Source: Ectocarpus siliculosus
Taxonomy: Eukaryota; Sar; Phaeophyceae; Ectocarpales; Ectocarpaceae
Length of the DNA stretch: 64,000 nt
Assembly (NCBI GenBank): GCA_000310025.1
Contig: FN649750.1
Coordinates: 2,702,538 to 2,766,537 of the forward strand
Direction of reading: 5' to 3'
Position 1 is the first letter of the stretch. Every line of letters starts with the position of its first letter. Of the stretch, positions 20,581 to 33,200 are shown piece after piece. The notes beneath the pieces were generated by a model. That model saw only the letters and a program-made list of their open reading frames with translations, did no database searches and had not been told where the DNA came from. Made by a program: the position numbers and the translations under genes.

Positions 20581-23500
20581 GGGGAGTGGATATTTTTGCG
20601 GCGCCCCCCGTGCACCATCGCCGCCGCGGGCTGCGCTACCCACTGCTGCTGTACTACTGTACATACATACTGTAGTACTGCCACAAATCGCGGGAGTCAG
20701 GAAGTTCAGGAGGGCGACAACCCCAATCGATGTTCGCAACAACCCCGCTGTCGATTAAATGCTGCATCAAGGCTTGGTGTGTTGCGGTTTTCTTCGCCAG
20801 ATCTTTGCCAGAAATAAGAAATTAAGAAAATATGAGCAGCAGGACGATGCGACAGCCCAAAGGAATTAAGAAACCCCTTTTAACAAATAGGCGGACTTCG
20901 GATGGTCCTTCGGGCGAGAACAAGAAAATTGAGGCTCGACCCGATTTTGACGTTTCTTCTCTCCAGGCCCGTTCTATATTTGTCCGTGTTGTCTGCTGTA
21001 CAGCAGTTGGCCTGGAGAGTCCCCAGGCACACATGTGATAGGGTAGCGACGTCCTTGCCGCAGATCGTACTGCTGTAACCCGCTGCCCTTGCTCTCTCTC
21101 TCCATCTTGTGTTTTGTACGGCATTGCTCATGGTGTGTGGAACGTGTGGTGTGTGGTTTGAGCACGCGTTATAAAATAATTGGTTCGCTCTTGGGCGGAT
21201 GAATGAAATATTTTGCAAATCCTGCGAAGGCTTTTTTGTTTCGGATTCGCGACCCGTGGAATAGAGCCAGCGACTTTTGAGTAGCCATCACGTGCACCAC
21301 CGATGTCTAGCGAGCCCAACACGTAACGCGTAATGTACCGACGCGTCTAGTATCATGGAACATCGACATGCGCATTGGAACGCCCAGATCTGTCTCTGGG
21401 GCTCTGGGGGCGTGCTATCGAAGGCAGAAGTCGCGTTCCGAAAAGTCCCCAAACCTGGATCCAAATGTCCACATGTGATCGATAGCATAACACGACCCTG
21501 CTGTACGCGCCATCACAGACCCGATGCCCCAAACCGCTGGTCGTCGACGTCGGCCGGCGGTGTGAGGTTCTGCTGTAAACCCGCAATTCCAGAGATTGGG
21601 TCTGTGACCGCGCGTGCAGCCGTGAATGGCATGGACCGACCCAAGTTTTGGGGCCGCCGCTGCAGTCTTCCGGATGCAGGGTGCCAGAAACAGATCTGGG
21701 CGTGCCGTGTCGCTGATCCATGATGTCCTCTACCTTGGCTTCGAACACCAACACTTTCTGAAGCGGAAGATCGTTCGATTGGTTGGCCTCAAAATATCTT
21801 GGTTTGAGATTGTGAACCGATTGCCAGTCTCCCAGCACTTGTACCCGTACCTTCTAATTCGTTCTGGTACAACAGCTAAAGTCTGCACTTTTTTTTATTA
21901 TTCCGGACGGAGTTGTCCGGAAACGGAGAAAATTGCTTGGAATTACCAAGAGGCCAAAGGTAAAGGCTGCACGCCTGTGCTGTCACGTTGCTATCACGAA
22001 GAACTTTTCTCACATTCGATGACGGCAAGTGAGAGTCAGCTTGGTCCTCAGTTGCGTCTGCGCTGACCTGGTTCATATGGCCTGAGGTACATACACAATA
22101 CAAGAACACAGGATGGGCGAGGAGATGGACCCTATAGCCACGTCGTGCAGCAGTAGTAGTGAAACAGCGAATACGTATCCGTGAACAGAACAAACAAGCA
22201 GCGCATTGGCAACACTCCGGGGGGGGGATTCCAGCGTTGGCTGTCATCCTGCATCAATGTACACTCAAATCTAAGCGAGGATGTAGTAGTAGCCGACAGC
22301 CGGCACATCGCATCCTCGAAGCCGCATGTACACAAAACAATCGTTAGACTTTTCAAGTCGAGATCTTGTGTGACGAGGGAAAACAAAACTGTGCAACAAC
22401 AAACAGTTGAGACCACTACATGCCATCAATGATCTTACGCCCAATAGCCTCAGACGACGTTGTGAGCCCCATGTTCAGCGCGGCAGGTCACAGCAGTCGG
22501 TGTGACCTCTGTGCTGTTGGTGTGTTGTGTTTTTCTGGATGTCCAGCGTATGTCAGGTTTGCGTCTCTTTTCCTTCTTGAAATCTCTGGTGCGCTCTCCT
22601 TCGATTGGTGACAGAGAAGCTCGATAGAAGGCTGTGGCACTTGTCTTGGGGATGTCACTTGAGTGCCGAAGCATAGGTGGAGGCACAGAACCAGATCGTT
22701 AGCTCCGGGGGGCACGCCGGAGTGATTTTTCGAGGCATTCTTGTAGATATAGGGGAGTGCTCATCAGAGGGTCCGCAGAATCATACTCGATGTTTGATCG
22801 CGCCGCTTCGCGCGCTTCACGTGCATGCATGCCGCTGCCGGCAGAGTGCTGCTGCTGTAGAAGCCTTGGCCTTGGAGACACCCGCCATTCCCGACAACAT
22901 TCGAGAGAGATGAAAGATGATTACGTTTGGAGACGCTGGTGGCGCTAGCAAGGACGCAGCCGACCTCAGCAGCACCTTGTTGATGCGTGAGAGCCACAGC
23001 AGTGTGCCATGTATATACCGTTAGATTTTGCAGCTAGCTGTTGCATGGTGAAACCTGACCAGCCAGGCAGGTGCTTGATGGATGGATGTGAGGCGATTTA
23101 CTGTACTTCACACTCCTTGAACTACATGCATGCATACCACTGAGGTACAGCAGTAGTAATACATATAAAGTACAACTTTACATGTGGAATGCGAGCTTCG
23201 GGATATGGACGACCTCTCTAGTCTAGATCTGATTTTAAGTTCATTTTGAGGAAATAAATGTGTTGTGGAGATCAGGCTTCGGCGTTGAACCGCTGAAAAC
23301 ACGTGAGGGTTGGTACTAAGGGCGGCAACAAAAATACCAATAGCTTGCTATGCCTAAATAACATTGACTTTTCGCCAGACACTACTGCTGCTGCTGTGCA
23401 TGTTTGAAGTTCGTCTCCTGAAAGCAACGTGAGATTCAAGAACAATCGGCGCCGGGTCCCAATATTTCTGACCCGGAAAGCCCCCCTTTTCAGTGTTAGA

Positions 23501-26390
23501 GCTGATGTTCCTCCCCTATGTATGTATAGGTCCGTTCCCAGAACCGGAGCCTTAAGATCTGAATGTCAAAGCTTTTTCCATCCACATCTCAATCTTCACG
23601 CGAAACGTTTTCCGAATTTCTCTTACCCCTATTAATGGTAGCAGTGAATGGTGGTGTAGTGGCGAAGCTCGCGCGCTCGGTGGATGTACACGTAGACTGT
23701 GTAGCATAGTCTACGGTATGTGTGTCTGTCTCTTTTCTGTCAGAAGACGTGCTTTGAACTATAACCGTTACGTCTCATGCGTCTCAGATAATTACACCCA
23801 ATCTCTTTTCGCCGCGAGGGCGATCGAGGTCATTGTTGTGCGGTATGGCCTAGATGAGATGACGTCATTCCCAGGGATCTGGTACACGTCGAGGAGACTG
23901 GGGTGAGGACGAGGGCAACAATACCGCTGGAACAAGGACCACACGCGGTTTGGGCAATGTTGAACGCTGACGACGCCGGCCTCGCGTCGAGATCGTCGGA
24001 AGGACTGGCGAGGATAGTGACCACATGGCTCTGTAAATGTTTGGAGCCTTTGGGGTGCCAGTGATGGAGAAGAAGACAGAGCTTCTGCTGATGCGGGCGC
24101 CGGAAAAGAAGCCGACGGTGGAGGCGCCACCTCCACCACCGTCAGGCACCACTGACGATCGAAGCAGCGAGACAGAGGTACCCCGAGACAGTGGAATTCC
24201 AACACCTTGGCCGTGTCAGATAAGATGATGAGCTCAGGCGGGAGATCAACCGTGAGAGCAGAGCCGTTTGGGCGTGTATCCGAAAGTACTGCCAAGAGCT
24301 CTTCACGTTGGAGATCAAAAGACTTTTGGAAGCAGAGGCGATCGAGGCTCTACTGCACGGATGCATGTACCAAGGTATTCCTCCTACCGCGAGAGTTCAG
24401 ATGGCGCGAGGGACTCGGAACGTTTTGTTGTCATCGTCCGTTGCTTCCACTGTAGTGGCGAACGCTTGGAGATCGTCTCTCAGGCACTTCCGCTGGTTCT
24501 GTACGAATTACCCCTGGACCCTTCCCTTTCATGAGTCTTCCGTCCATCAGCCGCTTCGGGAGGCGTCTGTCGGGTTGTCTGACCCGTGGTCTAGCAAACG
24601 GTAGTCGCCCCAGCCGGGCGGTGGCTTCCTTGCGGTGGCGTCTGACCATTGTCAGGGTCTGGCTGGGCATCAGGGATAACCGATGTTTGCCGCGTATATG
24701 ACGGTAACCGACAACTCGTAGGTGGTGTATCCTCCTCAGCAATAGGTGGTGGTCGCGCCGCGGGGTCTCGTCATGGGGGGGGCTCGGGCAGCAGAGAGGT
24801 TCATGGTCGTGTGTCTTAGGAGGAAGGCCAGCAGGCTAATAAGTAGGAAAATCGGGACAGCAAATAGCCGAACACAAGACATACACGACCACCGAACGGG
24901 TTGGGGGGGAGACCCAGGGGAAGAAGCGTGAAAATATCCAGTTAGAGGTCACGGCTGAAGCCGAGAACATGGCAGAACGTGTAGCGAGATTCACCGGTCT
25001 ACATGTGATTGAGGAAGTGGCAAGAATACCAGCCTATGTATCCCCCTTGCGTTATTTTCGCCTATCCGCTCCCTCTCGTTGCCCCTGATATGATGTGGTT
25101 ATTTTGTTATATAGCCATTGTTCAGGATTGCACCTGGGTACGGCGAGGAAGGGTCGGGCCAGCTACAACTTAGCATGAAGTACCCCGGCAAGCCGTGTGG
25201 AATGGAATCTCGTTGTTCCCAATCCCCTCCCGTATGATCACACGATTGATGCGCCTCGTCGTCTGAATCTCGCCCCATGCCTTGCTATACTTCAGCCTTT
25301 ACCTTCCTCCCGTGTAGCCCTGGCTGATGAACAGTCTTTCCCGGGGATTTCCATTGCGAGATCGACCATGGTGGTGTTTTCCTGGGCGTCTTCCCAAGGG
25401 CCAAGGAGAACAAAATCGGTGCCGTTTCCATGATGCAAATAATTACCGACATGATTACATACAAAAGTAGACGACAGATTAGCTCCGGCACTCATTCCTC
25501 CGCAACTACCGCCCCCCTGATTACTGTAGCCAATGATCTACCTCCTCTCGCAACCTGTAAGGCAGGATCGCTGTGGCTGTTGCGGTTGCCTAATACACTG
25601 AAAGGGACATTGCGGCATAAGATATCCATAACTTGTTGTGATAGACCCATCCAGTGTTCTGAACTCTGAACAGTGAATGAAACATTCACTTCTTGTGAGG
25701 TATTTTCTTCCTCTCCAGAGACAGAACACGATATCGCAGCAAAGCGAAGCTTAATGTAGGTCACGTGACATAACCCGGGCGCTCGATCAGCATCGCGCTG
25801 GTGATTCGAGGAACGCGATGAGTGCAACACGCTACCTGTCGGTCCACTATTCAATATCATCCCGAGAAGTTCATATGCCCAACATCACGAACCCTCTTTC
25901 TTTTGCTCTTTCCGTTCTTTCTTGATCCCCAGAGGTACAATGGCATGTCTGCAAGGTGCCACTCTAAACGCGGCCATGCGGTATGTATCAGTTCAAGTTT
26001 GGGGTGTGCTATTTAGACACCCGCACGCACAAACGTCAACACCAGGTGGATAACGTCCACCATTATAGATGCACGATGGCAAGCATACTTCTAAGGCGCA
26101 GCCATGCGACAAGGTTTAGAATTACATACGCCCTCGCACTCAGTACGCTTTGTCATGTGACACGTTGTGTATTGCCAATGTTTTTGGACGTGTGCACACC
26201 GACACACACTTGCGACGAACGATGGGCTGCCTCTGTTCTGTGAGGAGAAAACAGGCGGATTTCAGAGTCTGGGAAGGGCTTCCCCGGCCTGTTGATGCCC
26301 AAGACGTGTGCGCATTGAGACACTTCGCAACGCTACATTCTAGCGTTCATTGCCGACGACGTTGCTTCTTCTGCGGCTTGATGGCCATCG
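20581..26390. other. Intergenic region, no assignable gene
   Basis: Neither strand gives exons that I can join or name. Minus 21838-21353 and minus 24295-23792 have long open frames without motifs. The decamer TACAGCAGTA or its complement recurs (20650-20690, 21000, 21065, 23140). Remains of old transposons are the most likely content. Confidence 0.5.
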
Positions 26391-27243
26391 CTAACTCTCA
26401 TGTGGCCACCCGAGGTTAGCAACACCAGCAAGACCGCGCTCGAGGTCAGCGATTCTCTTCTCCATCTCCTCAACCCGCACTCGCAGCGCATTATTCTCCT
26501 CCGATAGCTGTATGAGATCCGAGACTGCCGGCTTCGAACCAAGCTGTCCGACATGGCCCTCTTCATGAAAAACAGCATCCAGCGACTTGTGGCGTTGTGG
26601 GCTAACGGCAGGGCGTCTGCCAACAATATCAGCACTGCTGCCACCGTACGCACTTCCACTAGCGGCCATGGCACTCGACAACCTCCCGGCAGCAACTTTC
26701 CTTGCAGATGCTTCGTAGGCCTCATCCGCAGTGATTGTGCTTGCCGGTAATGAGGTCGACGCAGGTGCTTCTTCGAGTCTGTCGAGACGGTCAAGCGCTG
26801 CGGACAACGCGGTGGCGAGCGTCGGTACCAGGCGGGAGTAAGCGACGGTTTTGTAACCGTTGCTGTCTTCGGCAACGACCTCCGGAGCCACCTGTTCAAC
26901 CTCCTGTGCGATAAAGCCGTGTTGGCGACGATCTCCGTGAGTCCTCGTCTGAGAGTTTCTGGCTTTCGATGCCAGCAAGGCCTCGGGTTTCAGTACATAC
27001 GTCACTGCCCTGTTGTTGAATATTGCCAAGATGGGGGGGGTTGAGCATGCACAGACGCGAAAACACACAAGTGGTGGGTCGGTGTCCGAGGTACAATCAG
27101 ATTTGCTCCCAGTTGACCCGCTGAAAAATGGACCCCGACCTGTCTCCAACTCCACTCGCGTAGTCTCACCGCAAACCCTTCATGACGGCCATCGCGTCCG
27201 AAGCCGAGATATCCTTGACCTCCATCTTCATCCGCGCATCGGA
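26391..27243 (-). other. Peptidase_S74 intramolecular chaperone domain
   Basis: Spans the last two exons (27456-27170 and 27009-26391). The TSDARMK motif is encoded near 27240 and is followed by EVKDISASDAMAVMKGLR, a splice in phase 2, then AVTYVLKPEALL, HGFIAQEVEQVAPEVV and NGYKTVAYSRLVPTLATA. The order matches the chaperone domain of phage endosialidase and fibre proteins and of animal MYRF. The tail (SEENNALRVRVEEMEKRI) is a heptad coiled coil, consistent with a trimer. Predicted cleavage before the Ser would release about 230 residues. Confidence 0.85.
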
Positions 27244-30200
27244 CGTATCCATATACGGCCCGCGGCCCATGACGGCACCTGAAACAGTAACCGAGCCCTC
27301 TATCATCACGTCCGAGGCCGTGCTAAGCACTCCGTCAACGCTAAGCCCCCCATCCCCGACCGATAGGGATGGGAGACCAGACACGCCGCCTCCCATTGTG
27401 AAGTTCAGACCGGGGGAGAGAAGTGCCTCGCCTCCAAAGTCAACGGTGCCGGTAACCTGAGCGACGGGGTGTTGGGATGGGTCAAGCGAACTATGGACAT
27501 TTCGTAGTATTTGGGGCCTAGGGGTCGGGGCCGAACTTGGGGCAACGATCACGGCGTTGGAGGCCACTGCAAACAATGGTGGAGTGCATACCACATGGTC
27601 GTCGATGGCGCTGCTTGCTCGAGGAAACCTCTCGTGAAAACACATGAGAATTCCCTACCTTGTGACCTGAAATCATTTCCGTGACGAAAACACCTCCCTC
27701 GTCGTTGAACTCCATTCCTTCGGCGGCCCTCAGCTCGCCTTCATCTCCAACTACAACCACAGCCTGCGCACCCTTCTTCTTCTTCTCCTCCTTCTTCTTC
27801 TTCAAAGTGCCAATTTTGACGCGCCCGTCAACATCAACGTCCCCCGCAATGGCACCTTCGAAGGTCGCGTTCTGCAAGCGGGCGTTCTTGACGCCGGTAC
27901 CTCGGGCATCCAACCCCGCCGACAGCCCAACCTCCCCGTCTATCGAAACGCCCCCAGCGATGAAAGTTTCTCCGTTGATCTCAACGTGCCCTTGGCATGT
28001 GAGCTGTTCGACGCTGGTCAGGTGGGCTATCGATGCCGATGAGGCCTTGATGCTTAGGTTGGCTGGGTCGGCTGGGGCCACGCTGCCGCCGTCGCTGACG
28101 ACTAGAATTTCGCCCAGAGGATGAGCGTTGCTGTGCTTGTCGAGTTTCAGGGTCCTGCGAATAGTGAGCTCCTAGGGTACGGTTGAAGGGAAACGCATAC
28201 CACGAAGAGATAGGGGAAAAGGGATGGAGGCGAAGTGGTCCAAACGCCAGAGGGAACGATTGGTGACTGCAACAGGGGGGGGGGGGAGAATACTGGAAGA
28301 GGATGGTCATGCGGCTGAACATTGGTTTCCTTCTATTGCTGTATTATCTGACCATGTTTACGATATATCTCCTTCACAGCCCATACCCATTCTGACGAGA
28401 CTTCAGATCGTCGAGCGCGCAAGTAGGATAGAGGGAAAGAGTCCCGTATAAAGTGGAAGCATTTCCGCGACATCACCAACTACAACTACATAATCAGAGC
28501 AGCAGCCCACGACAGTATCAGCATCGGAACGGCAACAACGACGGCTCACATCGACGTGCTCAAGGTCCGGAGTCTCATAGTCGAAGTTTAGCAGACGGTG
28601 GCCTCCCAGGTCCAAGTTTCCCTCTAGAGTCGTCGTGCCGCCGAGCCTGACATCTTGAAGAGCACCGTCTTGCCAGGCCAACCCTCCACCACCCGACGCC
28701 AGTCCCAAAGCCTTACCACTACTGCCGATACTGCCATCTGCGTCTTCGGAGGTCTGGGAAGAGAAAACAGCCAGATGACCTCTCGACACGGACGCTTGGA
28801 CGGACACCTTCAGGTTGCTGGCGTCGAGGCTGGAAATAGTTCCCCTGTGGTTTCGAATACGACGAAACGGCGGAGGGTCTTGTGTAGGGCGTGGTATTCT
28901 TGAGGTTTGTCTCGCGGATGCAGGGGATCGATGCATTCGTCATGTTGCCTGCGCATCCCTACAATATTTCCTCATCCCCACGGTGTTGCAGTGGCAGATG
29001 GGAGTAGCTCCAAACAGCCGAGTAAGGGATAACCCTGTGTAGGGAACAACGGCAGCGCTGACGAGTACAGTTCTCTCGTATATTGGAATCACCGCTGAAG
29101 GTCAGGGATGGAAAACAGGTCGTTTGCCCACCTCTCCATTCAGCAGTGTATGCATTTTGTATATCGCGGAAGACGCTTCGTTCCTGTGCATCGCTGACTA
29201 CATCCGGTGTTAAAATTTTGGCGATGATGTCAGGTACGTTAAATGAGAACTGAGGTAATTCTTCGAAAACCAAGGCCGAAGGACTCCCCGGGTCTTAGTG
29301 GGAAAGCAGCCGAGAATAATGCACGCCAATTGTGCCTGACTACATGCAGTCAACCTCTTGTTGCATGCATACCCTCTAGTCGTCACCCTCCACACAGAGG
29401 CTATAACGTCCATTCCGGGATCAGCAGGTCGGGCGGGCGCAGAAAAAATGATCCCGTGCCCGCTGCTGTTGTGCACCACCACTCTGTCTTCGCCCGCGAA
29501 ATGTGCATATTTTCCACCTTCGCAAAAAAACCATTTCGTCGCTCCGCGAACCCGCACCTTATCTCCGGGCTCTCGAGCACAGCATTCCGCATCGTGTTCC
29601 CTACCAAGTCCACGTCCCCCGTAACCTCGTGGGGGCCCAACCGAGGTGCCAGCAACGTTCCCGTCACCGGGTTGACGGAAAACGCCTCACCAGCCGACAG
29701 CAACTCTCCATCGCCCTTCAGAATCGCAATAGAACTCGGACCCACAGGGTTCGCTTGTTCGTTGCCGCTGGGATGGTTGTTGTCGGTGGTTTCTCCAGGG
29801 GGGGGGGCGCCGATGAACAGTCGACGGACTTCCAGATGGTGTAGGCCGGTGATGCTGGATACCCCGGAAAGTGAGATATTTCGAGCGGTGAAGCCCTGTT
29901 GAGCACGCGTTTGGTCGAAAGGTGGCAAAGACACAGGTGGAGGAGGAAGCAAGGTCAGCGCCACGACTCTGTAGGTTTAGGCTCTTGCAGCAGTTGGTAT
30001 GTCGTGGATGTTTTGTTTGTAGGGTGACAAGCAAACCAGCAAGGTGCACTGCCGGCGGTAGATTTTTTAGTGCGACAGATAGCCACGGATGGTTTGCCGA
30101 ACATGTACCAAACGCACTTCGAGCACACGCTTCAAAACCCACGTGATGAATACAGCACCCGAATTTGTTTTTGGCCGTTCAAGGCAGGTGCCGAAGGATT

Positions 30201-33200
30201 TTTTGGTACATCTTCTCAACGGGGTTTTCTCTACCCTTCACCCGAGATTCGTCAAGAACAGCGCTCAACCATAAGAATTCTTTGCCGGGGCTGAACTGTC
30301 AACTGGCATGAAAGGTCAAGCATATGGGAATCCCGACGCGAAGGAAGACATGGGGACTTCTTGGCGTCTACACGGCTTCCCGAGACAGAAACCTAGCATT
30401 TACAGCCTGTTTTTATCGGTCACTAGGAATTGACGGGAAGACAACGCGTAGGGCCATCTGGGGACAGCACATTAACCATTGGTTGCAAGACCCTCCTATG
30501 GCGCATGTAGCAAAGACATCATCCGACCGGGGGTGGAAAGCACATGTCATGTTTTGATTTCGGAACAACGAATTCTTCAACGCTGGGATTCTTGGTATAC
30601 CTGAAAATCGACATCTCCGTGCTGCAGGTGAGGCCCGAGGCCTCTTACGTCGACGACCCCCCCGGGAAAGACGGCTACTCCTTCCGCCCGGGACAGTTCC
30701 CCCTTCTTGTCGAACACGCCAAGCCCGTATTCCGCTCCCGATGGCTGCACCACCCCCGCGAGGGACCTCAGGGATTCTGATCCCACTTTTGACACCCCGC
30801 TTCCGCTGCCAGTGCCCGTTTCAAGCATGAGACGATTGGTCTATGTTCCAGACGCCAGTATCAGTGAATCGGACGGAGGGAGGAGCAGCAGGACAAGCTA
30901 AGCAAGGCGTCGAGTTGATTGTTTTGACACTCTTGTAGTGAGAACGTCTCCCGCTTAGACGGGACGGTAACCCTAGAAAGTGTGTTGAGCTTTTTTCCAT
31001 GAAGTTGAGGTTACGGTTGTTCAATTGTAAAGGGACAACAACAACCAAAACCGACACAACCGACCATTCTGGAGCAATGACATCCTTTGCAATGGGTCTG
31101 CGAAGGCACGCTCACACCCTGCCGGGCGGAAAGCTTCAGGTATTCACCGAAAAACAGCAAATAACAGACTCGCAGAAAGTAACACAAAGACCGAGTACGG
31201 CGGAAAACTACCATACCTTAAGGAATGGGATGCGGTCGATGGTGGCGTTTACGAGGGCGATGTTGCGAACCGGCTTACCCTTGAAGTCCATGCCTTCTGT
31301 AACCTAAAGGGACGGGAAGTGCACAACGACGCCGACTGAAGTTCACCACCTCTTGCAGTGGCGCGGTTAGTTGTTGGAGTTTGTTGCGCTGTGCTGCAAT
31401 TGGATTTCGTCGAAGGCCTAAGAACTTCAGGACGTAATATTCCACTATTTGCTGGATATATGTAACCAACAAACTCTAAGGTATTGCTACAGATACCCCA
31501 CTGCATCGGCCTTAGTTGTGGCCCTCGTCTCCTTTGCCTTTGAGACCTCGCCGGTGCCGGTGACAGGCGCAACAGCCGTGCAACGCTAATTTGAAGACAG
31601 CTTTGTGGGAGAAATAACACGCTCGTAAACTCAAAAGCGCTGTGGACTGCTTGCCTCGGAAGCCTGGAGCCGTGGTACTGTGAGCGTTCGAGTCTGGGCG
31701 TCCCACGAAAGCCCTTTGTCGGATGTCAGCAGCCCTCCACCACCGAACAAGGCCACCCCGCCGGCTTGGTTGGCGCTCGACACCAGATGCCTCGCTCTGC
31801 CGCCCAGAAGTTCCGTGTATTCATACCAAGCGTTCGACAAGAGTTGCGCGCGAGTGGGCATGACACCGCCTCAATATCGCTAGTTAGTACTATTGAGGCA
31901 TGTTGGACGGGCTGTGACGGGGTAATAACTGGCAAAGGCGTCCCACGCAACGATGGTGCAGCTCCAGCCGAAAGGAACATGTTTCCATGTCAAACAGCGC
32001 CATTTTTGTTTTTTTTTGTCTTCACTTCAAATCAGCGCTCACAGCACTAGTGCCGTTTACTCCAACCCGTGGTCACACAGAAGAGCCCCTCTCTACCCTC
32101 CCCTTCTGCGGTACTTTGCCTTCGATTTTTAATGCGAGAAGAGTTCAGCACTCTGTTCCCTCTGTGTACACACGAACTAGCGCTATCCACTAGGCCAGGA
32201 GCGGAAGCGAGAGAAAAACTCACTTTGCAAGAAAAGCTCGCTTACGCCGGGATTCGAACCCCTGACCTGACCTCTAGAAGCTTTCGAGGATACCAACTAG
32301 ACCACCGGGGCGACCCATTGGTGCGGTATATGTCGAGGTGCAGTTCGAGGGTTCTACGGGAAGGGCATGTGACGGAGCAGGAAACGCCTGTAGCCAACCG
32401 ACATGATCTCCAATGCACCCACTGATCGTTGGCTCTGGAACCCACATACCGAAACAATGATACATGAGCATGAAGAACACAGCGTCGGGCGCAGAGGTGC
32501 TCGAAGAGGCGAGGGATGTGGGGATACGCGGTAGTAAACTGTCTTTGGTCACAGACCTCCTGAGGCAGCCGGCCAAAATCTCGAGGAACTCTGCTCTTAC
32601 AAAAAGCTCTCAATGCGCAGCTTGCCGTATCGACAGCTCTCGTACACAAGAGTTCCAAGCGCAAAAATTGCAAGAAGCAACTCAAACAGTCGACAGAAAC
32701 ATGACCCACGTGAGGGAGAATTCGCCGATGTCAAGGTCTTCCGCAGCGGTGAAGGAGGAAACTCCACGAAGCTCTTTGACGTCGGCCTCTAGGACCCGGA
32801 CATCACGCCAAGAGGAGCCATCGTGAATAAACAGCACGGTGTATCTGCATCGCGGCAGAAGTCAACAAGTCCAGCATGAACAAATCGCGCGGAAAGATTG
32901 TGGAGGGGAGGGTAACGGAACGAAACGTTCCTGATAAAATGTAACACTGTACACATTCAGCAAAAATATGCCTTCCGTAAACGTAGCGGTTCGATGTATG
33001 CCGGTTCGATGTATGCCGACTTGCGGATATTGATCACAACAGATTCGCTGCTGGTGCACGTGATGGTCTCTCCTTCGCATCTACCTCAACAGTGCACCTT
33101 CCCGTCCATCCCGTTTTTTACCCCTTCCTAATCCCGTCCCGAACTGTCCTCCTTGCTGAAACCGTTTGTCGCTTACCCTGGAGGAATGATGGCATCTCCT

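Noticed and set aside
32018-32311. Target-site duplications flanking the SINE
   Set aside because: I compared both flanks and found no convincing direct repeat longer than about 5 bases.
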